This document shows, piece by piece, positions 49,717 through 59,012 of a stretch of 64,000 nucleotides of DNA. The notes beneath the pieces are model-generated. The model saw only the letters and a list, made by a program, of their open reading frames with translations, was not told the DNA's origin and searched no databases. The position numbers and the translations under genes were made by a program. Within the stretch, counting starts at the first letter, position 1. Every line of letters begins with the position of its first letter. The DNA comes from Planctomycetota bacterium (GTDB lineage: Bacteria; Planctomycetota; PUPC01; DSUN01): positions 1-64,000 of the forward strand of contig DAOOIT010000019.1 of NCBI GenBank assembly GCA_035384565.1, read 5' to 3'.

Positions 49717-52692
49717 TCACGGCTTCGCGGCCACGGGCCCCGGGCGGGAAGTGCGCTCCAGATAATCGGGCCACAGCGGGCAGTTGAAGTCAATCCAGGC
49801 CTTGATGGCGCGCAGGCCGGCCTCGGGCACCTTCACGGTCTCGTGGTCCTTGTCTCCCAGCACCGTCCACAGGCGGCTTTGCAGGGTGCCGAACGAGAGC
49901 GGCTCGGCCTTGAAGTGCCGCATGCCGTAGGTGAGGTCGAAGTAGTGCACCCACCCGCCCTGGATCAGCGCGCGGTAAGAGGCGGGGACGCGCTGGGCAT
50001 CGAGGGTTCCGCGAAGGTCCAACCGCGCCTTCCCGCCGCCGTTGTGGCAGCGCACGCAATGGACGTCGAGCACCGGCTGCACGACCTTCTGGTAGTCGAA
50101 GGGGGCGGTTCCCCAGGGGGGCGGCTCGAGGGTGCGCGGCGGCTTGCGGAGGGCCAGGCCGGCCGCAGAGGGCGGCGAACTGCCGCGGGCCTCGTGGCAG
50201 CCGATGCAGCCGCGCCGCTCGCCCGGCTGGAGTTGCACCACGCTCCGCATCCGCTGCAACTCGTTGTAGTCGCCGTCGAGCAACTGGAAGTAGAGCACCT
50301 TGCCGGCCGGCGCCAGGAAGTTGGCCGAGCCGTCCTCCTCGATGGGCACCGTGCCCAACGACGCCTTGGCCACGTAGCTCGGCCAGCCCCCGCCCTCGCG
50401 CACGCGGTAGAGCCCGGGCTCGACCTCGGTCACCTGGCTCGGCCAGTTGTAGCCGGTCCGCAGCGGAGCCAGCGGCGCGTTCGGCGTCCGCGTGAGGTAG
50501 CTCGGCGTCGGGCCGTGCACCAGGTGGACCGGTGCCGCGTAGAAGTCCTGGAACGGCGGGTGGTCGGCGCGGAACTCGCCGCAGGGGAGGGATTCCAGGG
50601 TGGCCGGGACCTCCTGGGCGACGCGCAGGAACTTGGCCCTGCCGCGGGCGACGGCAGAGCCCAGGCCGAGGTAGACGTCGTGGACGGTGAACTGGCCGAG
50701 GCCCCGCTCGGCCAGGTCGGGGTCGAGGGTGGCGGGCAGCGCGGGCGGCCGCGGGCGCGCGCGCAGCGGAGTGGGCTGGTAGCTGCTGATCTGCGGGTCC
50801 ACGTAAAGCAGTTCCCGGTTGCCGTAGCGGTCAATGACGTAGAGCCCCCAGTTGTTCCGGTTGTCGGGGTTGTGGGCCACGAGGAAGAGGTCGCGCGAGA
50901 GGGGATAGGGGTCGCGGAACGTTTCGCTGTGTGAGCGGCTCATCTGGTATTGTGGCCGCGTGTCCGGCGTGATGTTCGTTAGCGCCTCTGCGTCGTATGG
51001 TCCCTTGGCGAGGTCAATGAGGGCAATCGGCCCGCTGTGGTCGCCGTGGGACATGAGGGTGCAGACGATCTCGTGGGAACCCGGCACTTCGTGCGCCTGG
51101 CTGTAGCAGTTGGGGGTGTTGTTGCCGAAGACCAGTTCGGGGTGCGTGCCATCGGGGCGGATGGCCCACAGCGTGTGGCCGAAGTCGGCCCCCTTGTCGA
51201 GGTATTCGGAGCGCGTCCAGAGGATGCGGCCGCTGCGCATCACGGAGGGCTTCCACTCGCTGAGGTTGGCGTGGGACAGGCGCCGCAGGCCCGTGCCGTC
51301 GGGCTCCATGCGATAGAGGACGTATGCCTGCGGGCGCCAGCACAGGAAGCGTGCTGTGCATCGCGTGGTGTGGAAGGCCAGGCCGCCGTCGGGCAGGCAC
51401 ACGGCGTCGAAGTCGTGGAACGGCCCTTCGGTGAGCCGCCGCAGCCCGGTGCCATCGGCCTGTATGGCGTAGAGGTGCCAGTACGAGGCCCAGCCCTCTA
51501 CCTCGGGCTTCTGGGGGCGGTAGGCAAAGTAGATGGTCTTCGCATCGTAGTCAGCCGCCGGCTCGCGCACGATGCCCGCGGAGCCGTCGAAGAGTTGCTC
51601 GACGCGCGCGCGATCTGGGCGCAGGCGGCCCCCCTCATCGCGGGGCACGTGCAGCACGAACACGCCGCCGCCCGGCTCCAGCACGCCGTCGAGGTGCTCG
51701 CTGTAGTTGTGCGACTCGAGGAAGGGGTGGCGCTTGGCGAACAGGATGCGCTCGAGGGGCGCCAGGGCGGGGTCGCGGAAGAACAGGTCGCGCTTCGCCC
51801 GCCGCGCGGCCAGGTACACGGCGTCGGAGGCCGGCTCTGCCGCGGCCCGGCGCCGCAGCTCGGCCGCCTGGGTCCGCTCGGCGCTCACGTCGAGGCCCTG
51901 GCCCGCGAGCCGCTCGATCATGTCCTCGAAGAGCACCAGCACGCGCTCCAGTGGCTCGAGTCGCGCGAAGCGGCCCCAGTAGGGCGCGCCGCCCGGCAGG
52001 GCAGGCCGGTCCACCCGCAGCGGCGAGAGATGATCGTCCGCAGGAATCCGGCTCAGCGTCGCCCGCTCCCGCTGGAAGGCGTAGTGGAGCAAGCCGTCCC
52101 AGCCCTTCCCGGGCAACTGGTCCACGGGGAGGCCGGGGAACCGGCTGGGCTGGGCGACTCTGGCAGCGTGCTTGGCCACGGACTTCCACTCGCGGCCATC
52201 CTGCGAAACCAGCACCTCGAACGCCACGGGCACGCGGTCGGCGTAGCGCCCCTTGCGGTCGCGCGAGAAGACGACCTTCGCGACCTGTGCGGGTCTGGAC
52301 AGCTCGATCTGCGCCCACTCCTGGCCCGTGCCCGCGGCGATCCAGCTGCGGTCGTTCCCATACTCGCCGTCGTTCAGGTGGGCGATCTGGTGGATGGCGT
52401 AGCCGGGGAGGCACGACGAGGCCGAGGCCTTGGCACCGTGCTTGGCCAGCGCTAGGTTGGCCGTGCCGTCGGGGCCGTAGACCTCCAGCTCATCAATGCA
52501 CGCCTGGCTCGCCGAGCTGGCGAAGATGACGAGGCGGACGAACTTCGCCTCGCACGTGGGGAAGGCCACGGGATTCGGCTGGTCGGCGCGGATGGCCATT
52601 TCGCCGGCCATCGCCGCCCCGACCAGGCAGAGCGCGACGGCCATCAGCGGCCCGCTGCCCCGAACGCCGTCATGCCGAGCTCGCCGTACCAT
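49717..52692 (-). CDS. Di-haem hydrazine-synthase-alpha-like protein with discoidin-like domain
   Basis: A 991-residue exported protein (signal around residues 12-30). An N-terminal F5/8-type-C-like domain (about 40-165: FVRLVIFASSASQACIDELEVYG, AQIELSRPAQVAKVVFSRD) may bind glycans. A helical insert and a TolB-like beta-propeller (about 330-700, with DFDAVCLPDGGLAFHTTRC, MRSGRILWTRSEY) follow. The C-terminus has two c-type haem motifs, CIGCH near 828 and CVRCH near 879. The propeller plus haem part resembles the alpha subunit of hydrazine synthase, a layout also found in many non-anammox planctomycetes, where the reaction is unknown. ATG at 52692 follows AGGAGA. Confidence 0.85.
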   Translation of the reverse strand: MVRRARHDGVRGSGPLMAVALCLVGAAMAGEMAIRADQPNPVAFPTCEAKFVRLVIFASSASQACIDELEVYGPDGTANLALAKHGAKASASSCLPGYAIHQIAHLNDGEYGNDRSWIAAGTGQEWAQIELSRPAQVAKVVFSRDRKGRYADRVPVAFEVLVSQDGREWKSVAKHAARVAQPSRFPGLPVDQLPGKGWDGLLHYAFQRERATLSRIPADDHLSPLRVDRPALPGGAPYWGRFARLEPLERVLVLFEDMIERLAGQGLDVSAERTQAAELRRRAAAEPASDAVYLAARRAKRDLFFRDPALAPLERILFAKRHPFLESHNYSEHLDGVLEPGGGVFVLHVPRDEGGRLRPDRARVEQLFDGSAGIVREPAADYDAKTIYFAYRPQKPEVEGWASYWHLYAIQADGTGLRRLTEGPFHDFDAVCLPDGGLAFHTTRCTARFLCWRPQAYVLYRMEPDGTGLRRLSHANLSEWKPSVMRSGRILWTRSEYLDKGADFGHTLWAIRPDGTHPELVFGNNTPNCYSQAHEVPGSHEIVCTLMSHGDHSGPIALIDLAKGPYDAEALTNITPDTRPQYQMSRSHSETFRDPYPLSRDLFLVAHNPDNRNNWGLYVIDRYGNRELLYVDPQISSYQPTPLRARPRPPALPATLDPDLAERGLGQFTVHDVYLGLGSAVARGRAKFLRVAQEVPATLESLPCGEFRADHPPFQDFYAAPVHLVHGPTPSYLTRTPNAPLAPLRTGYNWPSQVTEVEPGLYRVREGGGWPSYVAKASLGTVPIEEDGSANFLAPAGKVLYFQLLDGDYNELQRMRSVVQLQPGERRGCIGCHEARGSSPPSAAGLALRKPPRTLEPPPWGTAPFDYQKVVQPVLDVHCVRCHNGGGKARLDLRGTLDAQRVPASYRALIQGGWVHYFDLTYGMRHFKAEPLSFGTLQSRLWTVLGDKDHETVKVPEAGLRAIKAWIDFNCPLWPDYLERTSRPGPVAAKP

Positions 52693-52723
52693 CTCTCTTC
52701 TCCTGGCATGCGTGCCTGCCAGG

Positions 52724-52752
52724 ATCCTACGCCATCTGCTTGACGACTTCAA
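52724..52752 (-). promoter_or_regulatory. Promoter for the di-haem protein gene
   Basis: On the minus strand, TTGAAG (52752-52747) and TAGGAT (52729-52724) are separated by 17 bases. Transcription would start near 52717, 25 bases before the ATG. Confidence 0.5.
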
Positions 52753-52790
52753 GTTGATCTTCCGGCGGCGGAATGGTCCAATCACAGGCG

Positions 52791-52887
52791 CCCTCCCGAA
52801 GGTTTCAATACCTTCGGGAGGGTAAGGCCCGGGGTTCTCGGCTCGGCGTATCATCAGCCTCCCGCAGGTATTGAAACCTGCGGGAGG
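52791..52887. repeat. Second pair of CCTCCCG palindromic hairpins
   Basis: Hairpin one has arms 52791-52803 and 52810-52822 (13 bp) around TTCAAT. Number two has arms 52858-52869 and 52876-52887 (12 bp) around ATTGAA. The first stem has the same arms as the second hairpin at 203-232. The second stem differs by compensated changes (CGCAGG/CCTGCG), so base pairing is kept. They lie between two divergent genes. Confidence 0.82.
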
Positions 52888-52921
52888 GAGTTGCCCCCAT
52901 TCACCGGCGGAGCACAACAAC

Positions 52922-55216
52922 GTGCGTTGGCTGGCCCTCCTCGTCATCTCAGCCGCTCTGGCCGAGGCCGTGGAATACCACGTCGCCCCGACCGGCGACG
53001 ACAAGAACCCCGGCACCGCGGACAAGCCGTTCCGCACCATCCAACGCGCCGCCAGCATCATCAGGCTCGGCGACACGTGCCACATCCGCGGCGGGACCTA
53101 CCGCGAGACCGTCCAGCCCTGGAAGTCCGGCCAGGAGGGCCGCCCCATCCGCTTCGTCGCCCAGAAGGGCGAACAGGTCGTCGTCTCAGGCGCCGACCCT
53201 GTCACAGGCTGGAAGCGTTACAGGGGCAACATCTGGAAGGCCGACATGCCCTGGAGCCTCGGGCGCAACAACCAGGTCTTCTTCGATGGCCAGATGCTCC
53301 CCGAGGCCCGCTGGCCCAACGACACGGATGGCGACCCGTTTACAGCCGACGGCGCCCCGATCAGCACGGGGGGCGACTGGGGCCTCTCGTGCGACCTGCT
53401 GCCCGACACCCTGGCCACCGATGCCTGGCAGGGCGGCGTGGCCTGGGTGATGGCCGGCGCGCGCTGGACCAGCTTCACCGCCACCATCGCCAGCTACAAG
53501 GCCGCCGAAAAGAAGGTCCTCTTCTCCATCCCCGACCCCGCCTGGGTGCGCGAGCACATGAACCCGCGCCGCGGCGGCGAGTTCTACCTCGTCGGCTGCC
53601 TCGCCGGCCTCGATGCTCCAGGCGAGTGGTATTACGAGAAGGGCGACTCGACCCTCTACCTCATCCCGCCCGTGGACGATGACCCCAACAAGCACGAGGT
53701 TCTCGCCCGCCGCCGAACCACGGCCATTGACCTCAAAGGCCGCTCGCACATCCAGTTCGCCGATATCCACATCCACGCCGGCGGGGTGGACATGGACGAC
53801 GCGCACCGCTGCCTCATTGAGCGGATGCGGGCCACCTACATCGCCCACACACGCGGCGGGCAAACGGCCGCATCGCTCAACGAGAAGTGCGCCCTCTACA
53901 TCGCCGGCGACGGCAACACCATCCGCGACTGCGAGATCGCCTTCAGCGCGGGCGACGGCATCCGCGTCGGCGGCAACGATAACCGCATCGTCAACTGCTA
54001 CATCCACCACACCAGCTATCTGGGCTCCTACGGCGCCCCGCTCGCCCTCTCAGGCACGGGCCACCTGGTGAGCCACTGCACCATCCACGACACCGGCCGC
54101 GACGGCATTCTCCTCGGCGGGCAGGCCCACATCGTGCAGTTCTGCGAGGTCTACAACACCGGCCGCCTCGCCCGCGACACCGGCCTCCTCTACACCGTGG
54201 GCAACGACGGCGGCAACACCGAGATCCATCACAACTGGTTCCACGACAACAAGGCCGCGGGTCTCGGTCTCGGCATCTACCTCGACAACTTCACCTCCAA
54301 CTACCTCGTCCACCACAACCTCGTCTGGAACTGCGATGACCCGCTGCGGCTCAACAAGCCCTCCACCTACAACCTCATCGCCAACAACACCCTCGTCGGC
54401 CCCGTCGCCAACTGGGGCCGCTGGGAGACCGACCGCATGTTCGCCGTGCGCCTCTACAACAACCTCGTCGCCAAGGGCATCCAGAAGCATCCCGACCTCA
54501 TCCTCTCGCACAACGCGGCCAATGCTGCCTTCGACACGGCCAGCATCCGCACGGGCAAGGATCGGCCGGGCGTGGACGTGGGCATCGTGGTCCCCGGCAT
54601 CGCCGACCAGTTCCTCGGCAAGGCTCCCGACTGCGGCGCCTACGAGAAGGGCGACGACCCGCCCTGGAAGCCGGGCCACGACTTCGCCCTCGCGCACCGG
54701 GCCGCCTACAAGCCCCCGAAGACGCCGCTCCGCAACCACGTGCGCAACGGCTCGTTCGATCTGAACCGCGTCACCACCCTCCCCGTCAACGACTCCCTGA
54801 ATCCCTGGACCCTCACAGGCGCCAAGGCCGGCAAGCCGGTCCCCGGCCGCGGCGGCATCCAAACCCACTATGACGAGCGCGACTCCATCATCGGCCAGGG
54901 CCTCTGCCTCAGCGGCCCGTCCGACGACGGCGTGGAGCAGGAGATCACCACCCTCGAGCCCAACACGAAGTATCTCCTTGCCGGCTGGCTCAAGGCCAAG
55001 GACGCCGCGAGCATCCGCCTGGGCGTCCGCGGGCACGGTGGCGCGGAGGCGTTCAAAGCTGTCTCTGGGAACAAGTGGCAGCTTGTGACGCTCGACTTCA
55101 CCACAGGCGCAGCGAACACGAAAGCCACCGTGTTCATAGCCAAGCCCGGTGCGGGTGCCGCCTTCGCCGACGACATCGGCCTCCTGCCCGCCTGGAAGCC
55201 CGAGCCGCCACACTGA
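52922..55216 (+). CDS. Secreted right-handed beta-helix protein
   Basis: A 764-residue exported protein. The GTG start gives VRWLALLVISAALAEA, a good signal peptide, with GGCGGAG upstream; a longer reading from 52871 would begin inside a hairpin repeat. The start of the mature part (VAPTGDDKNPGTADKPFRTIQRA, DTCHIRGGTYRETV) is the DUF1565/pectate-lyase-like beta-helix entry. Repeating N-x-I-x-x-C rungs run from about 290 to 520, and a carbohydrate-binding-module-like beta domain (about 600-760, NHVRNGSFDLNR) ends it. Such proteins cleave or bind acidic polysaccharides; no catalytic site can be pinned down here. Divergent from the di-haem gene. Confidence 0.85.
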   Translation: MRWLALLVISAALAEAVEYHVAPTGDDKNPGTADKPFRTIQRAASIIRLGDTCHIRGGTYRETVQPWKSGQEGRPIRFVAQKGEQVVVSGADPVTGWKRYRGNIWKADMPWSLGRNNQVFFDGQMLPEARWPNDTDGDPFTADGAPISTGGDWGLSCDLLPDTLATDAWQGGVAWVMAGARWTSFTATIASYKAAEKKVLFSIPDPAWVREHMNPRRGGEFYLVGCLAGLDAPGEWYYEKGDSTLYLIPPVDDDPNKHEVLARRRTTAIDLKGRSHIQFADIHIHAGGVDMDDAHRCLIERMRATYIAHTRGGQTAASLNEKCALYIAGDGNTIRDCEIAFSAGDGIRVGGNDNRIVNCYIHHTSYLGSYGAPLALSGTGHLVSHCTIHDTGRDGILLGGQAHIVQFCEVYNTGRLARDTGLLYTVGNDGGNTEIHHNWFHDNKAAGLGLGIYLDNFTSNYLVHHNLVWNCDDPLRLNKPSTYNLIANNTLVGPVANWGRWETDRMFAVRLYNNLVAKGIQKHPDLILSHNAANAAFDTASIRTGKDRPGVDVGIVVPGIADQFLGKAPDCGAYEKGDDPPWKPGHDFALAHRAAYKPPKTPLRNHVRNGSFDLNRVTTLPVNDSLNPWTLTGAKAGKPVPGRGGIQTHYDERDSIIGQGLCLSGPSDDGVEQEITTLEPNTKYLLAGWLKAKDAASIRLGVRGHGGAEAFKAVSGNKWQLVTLDFTTGAANTKATVFIAKPGAGAAFADDIGLLPAWKPEPPH

Positions 55217-55377
55217 TCTCTGCCCGCTTCGCTGCCTCGGCCCCGCCGGAAGTGCTCGCGGGCGGACGCGGGCCTGCACTTGTGCCTCTCGCTCCGGAGC
55301 TTCAGCGGGGAGGCTGGCATCCCTGGTGGCCATCTTGATCTGAGAGGCGGGCGCGGAACGGCGTCGCGAGGAACCCA

Positions 55378-55914
55378 TCAGTCCATGTGCTGGGCCTCGT
55401 CCTCGCCGCTCCCCACCGGCTCGCGGCCCAGCAGCACGATGGCGAAGTGCTGATACCGCCGCTTCGTGTGCGGGTGCATGTCGTGCCAGCGGACCAGGAA
55501 CTCCTCCTCGGTGAGCCATGTGCGGCGAAACGATGCGGGGTCCTCGAAGATGATCACGCCTTCTACGTGGCCGATCACGACGGCGTAGTGCCCGTTGTCG
55601 TAGTCCCGGGCCCAGTCCTGGAGCGTCATGTACCTGTCGGCCCAGGCCTGGAGCAGCACGATGACGGGGTGTCCGTGGTCCACATAGGCTTTCACCTCGT
55701 CGAGCGAAAAGCCGTCGTGGGCGTGGACGTCGAAGCCCATGCGTCTGGCCACGGCGACCATCCGCTCGGGCGGCGTGCCGCCCCTGTCGGCGCCCAGTTC
55801 CCGGATCAAGGCGTCCTCGCGCACCTCGATGCCATAGTAGGCGAGCACGCTTTGAAGGGCCTTCGGGCCGCAGTCGAAGTCGAATGTCTGCCTCCCAACC
55901 CTCAGGTTGATCAC
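55378..55914 (-). CDS. C39-like papain-fold cysteine peptidase
   Basis: A 178-residue protein with FDFDCGPKALQSVLAYYG at its N-terminus; C15 in DCGPKAL is the presumed catalytic cysteine, as in C39 peptidases that process bacteriocin leaders. GGTPPERMVAVARRMG and the catalytic-type histidine in NGHYAVVIGHVEG (near 112), followed by FEDPASF with the aspartate, complete the site. It has no signal peptide and no fused transporter, so it may cleave a cytoplasmic target. GTG at 55914 follows GAGGAG and overlaps the stop of the amidohydrolase gene (GTGA). The start codon choice depends on that ribosome site. Confidence 0.82.
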   Translation of the reverse strand: MINLRVGRQTFDFDCGPKALQSVLAYYGIEVREDALIRELGADRGGTPPERMVAVARRMGFDVHAHDGFSLDEVKAYVDHGHPVIVLLQAWADRYMTLQDWARDYDNGHYAVVIGHVEGVIIFEDPASFRRTWLTEEEFLVRWHDMHPHTKRRYQHFAIVLLGREPVGSGEDEAQHMD

Positions 55915-56690
55915 CGGGCGGACTCCTCGTTCACGGTGCGGCGCATGGCGGCAAGGGCCTCGGCAAAGGCGCGCCGCAGGCGGTTCAACGCGCCGATGTT
56001 GGGGCTGCCGTCGGGGTTGCGGTAGAGGCTGTCGTTCGTCTCTTGGAGCAGCGCGGGGCAGCGGGTGCCCACGCGGCCCATCGCGTGGACGGAATGCGCC
56101 GCGCACACGTGGCCGTAGACGCGCCAGTACTCGGACTCGTTGACCGTGACCTTGACGTCGGGCAGGCGTCGGCGCAGTTCGGCCGCATAGGTTTCGATGT
56201 AGAGGTCGGGGCAGTAGGTGACCCTTCCGGCGTCGAGCGTCGAGTGCTGGAAGCTCATCAGCTCGATCTGGTTGGCGGCCACGCCGCGGGCCGTGATCGT
56301 CGAGTGGCCGTCGAGCAGGAACTGCCTGCCCCCTGCGATCTCGGCCTCGATCGCCGCGTGAAAGGGGTCGAGGTGCTTGCGCGCCATTCGCTCGCGGAGG
56401 GCGGCGTCTGGCTCGCGGCCCGGCTTGTAGACGGGGCGGCCGAATACGTCCTTCAGCGGCACGCAGTCCTCGATGTGGGCAGGGTGCCGGTTGGCCTCGA
56501 GGATCAGACTACAGAAGGGGAACACGATCTGCCCGTTTCCGAGCAGGTCGCGGAAGTCGTAGAGCCAGTTCGTGAACCAGTCCACGTTCCGCGCAAGGGC
56601 GGCGAAATCGTCAGCCAGCGCGTCCAGCGGCACCTCGGCTGGCACGGCGAGGCCGCTGTGAGGGATGACGACGAGCAGCTCCGCGAACAC
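55911..56690 (-). CDS. N-formylglutamate amidohydrolase family protein
   Basis: A 259-residue zinc amidohydrolase. VVIPHSGLAVP (near 7-17) is the PHSG metal motif at the start of the family, LLDGHSTITARG near 130 gives another ligand, and VNESEYWRVYGHV and the late arginine-rich helix are typical. N-formylglutamate deformylation belongs to histidine breakdown, but no hut gene is near, and some family members act on peptidoglycan or other N-acyl compounds. GTG at 56690 has GGAGGAGAAG upstream. It sits between a ceramidase-like gene and a C39-like peptidase gene. Confidence 0.85.
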   Translation of the reverse strand: MFAELLVVIPHSGLAVPAEVPLDALADDFAALARNVDWFTNWLYDFRDLLGNGQIVFPFCSLILEANRHPAHIEDCVPLKDVFGRPVYKPGREPDAALRERMARKHLDPFHAAIEAEIAGGRQFLLDGHSTITARGVAANQIELMSFQHSTLDAGRVTYCPDLYIETYAAELRRRLPDVKVTVNESEYWRVYGHVCAAHSVHAMGRVGTRCPALLQETNDSLYRNPDGSPNIGALNRLRRAFAEALAAMRRTVNEESAR

Positions 56691-56715
56691 CGCTTCTCCT
56701 CCGTCTGGCCGCCGC

Positions 56716-58845
56716 TCAGCGGACCCCTCTCGCAGCGGCGAAGTGTTTGGCGATCTCCTCGGCCGAGAGGGCGCGGGGGAAGACAGCCACCTCATCGAGT
56801 TTGCCCGCGAAGTTGGCGATGTTGTCGTTCCGGCCGCCAAGGAAGATGGTCTCGCAGCCGTCGGGCGTCGTGACCGCGGCTTCGCCCGAAATCTCCTGCT
56901 TGCCGTCGAGGTAGACCGTCACCTTCCTGCCGTCGCGGACCAGGGCGACGTGGTGCCAGGTGCGAAGCGCGATGTCGGTGCTGCCGGTGAGTAGCTCCTG
57001 GGCGATGTTGCCGTTGAAGAAGATGAGCTTGCCCTGGGCGTCCTTCTTGCCGCCGATGCCGAGGTGGTCGCCGCGGGCCTCCTTGTCGCCATCGGAGCCG
57101 CGGGAGAAGAGGTAGCCGGTGACCTCCCGGGCGTCGGTGGGCAGGCCGTTCCAGAACCAGAACTCTACGGTGTAGGCGGGGCCGAGGCCATTGATGGCGG
57201 CCTTGAGGCGCCCGCCGGCGAAGTGGGGGCAGCGGCCGACGCGGCCCTCAAGGTAGAGGGCGATGCAGTCCTCATAGGTCGCGGGGCAGTTGCCCGCGGC
57301 ATCGGCCGCGGTTGGGCCAACCATCTCTTCCATTCGCCAATAGGCCAGCGGCTTGGAGGCGAGGATGGCCTGGGCGTAGGGGCCATTCGTCACGGCCAGC
57401 TTGCGGCGGGGCTTGCCCGCGACCTCCTCGAGGCACTGGAGCACGGTCTCGACGATCTTCGGCTCGGCCTGGACCTCGAGGCCGGCCGTGCGGGCGGGCC
57501 ACGTGGTGTAGCCGCCCAGCGTGTGCTGCTCGGGCGGCGGGATGTAGCCCTCGGCGCCATTCGCCAGTTCGATGTTCATGGTGGGCTGAAGCGGGCTCTG
57601 GGCCTTGAGCTTCAGCCCCGTGATGCCGAACACCTCGCACGGAATGGCCGTGATGCCCAAGTCTCCCACGCGAATGGCCTGGAGCTTGAGTTCGCGCGTC
57701 GGCTCCTGGTGCAGGTAGATGGCTTCCTTGGCATAGACCTCCTGTTGGCTGCGCGGCACGGGGCCTTGCATCTTGGCGAGGATGGCCTTCGCCCACTCCA
57801 GGCGCTTCTCGTCGGGGGTGCGGCGGCCGAGTGTGAGCTTCTTCTCGCAGGCCGCGAGCGTAGCGGAGTCGCGGTACTCGATCTTCTTGTGGGCCTCCGC
57901 GGCCACTCTGGCCACCGCTTCGGCGTACTGCTGAAGGCCGATGTTTTTCTTCGGTTGGCTGTAGTCCATCCAGTGCAGGTCGCCCGCGGTGCCCTGCGAC
58001 ATCAGGGCGACGAAGGGAGGCTCCAGCGTCTCGGCTCCCAGCATGGTGGCCAGCCTGGCGCAGAAGATGCCGAAGTAGTCGCTCGACACGGCGGCTGCGC
58101 CGAAGTAGTGCATCGAGAAGTTCGCCAGCACTGCGATGGGCTTCCCATCGGGCGACTGGACGGCGAGCAGCGTGAGGTCGGGGTCTATCGGTCCGGAGGG
58201 GCCGACGTGGTTCGGGCTCTGATAGCCGGGGTGCATCATGGCGCGGATATTTCGCTGGCCGAAGGGATCGGTGCCGATGCGGTCGGGACGCAGAATCCAG
58301 CGGCGGCAGTTGGTCCATTCGTGCGCATCGGCAACCGTCCAGCCGACCCGTGCGGGCGCGAGGTTCTTCGCCGCCTGGGCGATGCCTTGGACGATTCCGT
58401 CGCGCAGCACCGGCACGTAGTCCTCCTGCACGCCTGTGCCGAGCGCGCCCATCACCGACGGGGCGGAGTGCGTGTGGACGGCGGAGATGAGGATGTGGCT
58501 GGCGGGAATGCCCGTGGCTTTGCTGGCCAGTTCCTTCGCCTCGTCGCAGAACTCGCGGGTCATCATCAGCGTGTCCACGATGGCGAGGGCCACCTTCGTC
58601 GTCCCGTCGTCGAGCACCAGGCAGCGGGCGTGGAGCGTGCCCGCCGGTCCAGTCGCCTTGGCCTCGAGGAACCCGCCGCTCACGAGGACCGGCCACGTCT
58701 TCGGCATCACGTCCACCGCGCAAGCCCCTGCGCGGAACGCCCCCGCCCCCTCGCCCGCCGCAGAGGCCCTCGCGGGCAACACGAAGGGCGCGGCCGCCGT
58801 GGCCGCTGCCGTCATCACCAGCTCGCGTCGAGTCAGCGCCTCCAT
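56716..58845 (-). CDS. Tat-exported neutral ceramidase-like protein with C-terminal LamG domain
   Basis: A 709-residue protein with a twin-arginine signal (LTRRELVMTAAATAAA). The catalytic part (about 35-470) resembles the neutral/alkaline ceramidase family, with the zinc-type ILISAVHTHSAPSVMGAL segment and HYFGAAAVSSDYFGIF. It should be an amidase of lipids or other amides, with unknown substrate. A C-terminal concanavalin-A/LamG domain (about 495-700: AYWRMEEMVG, WHHVALVRDGRKVTVYLDG) would bind glycans. ATG at 58845 has TTGGAGG eight bases upstream. It leads a three-gene operon with an amidohydrolase and a C39-like peptidase. Confidence 0.85.
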   Translation of the reverse strand: MEALTRRELVMTAAATAAAPFVLPARASAAGEGAGAFRAGACAVDVMPKTWPVLVSGGFLEAKATGPAGTLHARCLVLDDGTTKVALAIVDTLMMTREFCDEAKELASKATGIPASHILISAVHTHSAPSVMGALGTGVQEDYVPVLRDGIVQGIAQAAKNLAPARVGWTVADAHEWTNCRRWILRPDRIGTDPFGQRNIRAMMHPGYQSPNHVGPSGPIDPDLTLLAVQSPDGKPIAVLANFSMHYFGAAAVSSDYFGIFCARLATMLGAETLEPPFVALMSQGTAGDLHWMDYSQPKKNIGLQQYAEAVARVAAEAHKKIEYRDSATLAACEKKLTLGRRTPDEKRLEWAKAILAKMQGPVPRSQQEVYAKEAIYLHQEPTRELKLQAIRVGDLGITAIPCEVFGITGLKLKAQSPLQPTMNIELANGAEGYIPPPEQHTLGGYTTWPARTAGLEVQAEPKIVETVLQCLEEVAGKPRRKLAVTNGPYAQAILASKPLAYWRMEEMVGPTAADAAGNCPATYEDCIALYLEGRVGRCPHFAGGRLKAAINGLGPAYTVEFWFWNGLPTDAREVTGYLFSRGSDGDKEARGDHLGIGGKKDAQGKLIFFNGNIAQELLTGSTDIALRTWHHVALVRDGRKVTVYLDGKQEISGEAAVTTPDGCETIFLGGRNDNIANFAGKLDEVAVFPRALSAEEIAKHFAAARGVR

Positions 58846-58861
58846 CGGCAAGACCTCCAAC

Positions 58862-58891
58862 TTGACCCTGGCGGCCGTTTGTGCTCATACT
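58862..58891 (+). promoter_or_regulatory. Promoter for the SDR epimerase gene
   Basis: TTGACC (58862-58867) and CATACT (58886-58891) are separated by 18 bases. It is 17 bases from the divergent ceramidase-like start. Both boxes are moderate. Confidence 0.45.
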
Positions 58892-58948
58892 CATGGGGCG
58901 TGCACGGCCTTCGAAAGCCCTCGGGCCGGTCTCCGCACGCGGAGCGTC

Positions 58949-58974
58949 GGTGTGCAAGTACGTACACCCTACCA
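58949..58974. repeat. Dispersed hairpin repeat before the SDR gene
   Basis: GGTGTGCAAGTACGTACACC followed by CTACCA has short complementary ends (GGTGT/ACACC) and matches the repeat copy inside lacZ. It lies in the leader between the promoter and the GTG start. Confidence 0.6.
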
Positions 58975-59012
58975 GGCTCAGGGGCAGGCGTCAAGGCGCA
59001 GAGGAGCAGAGC

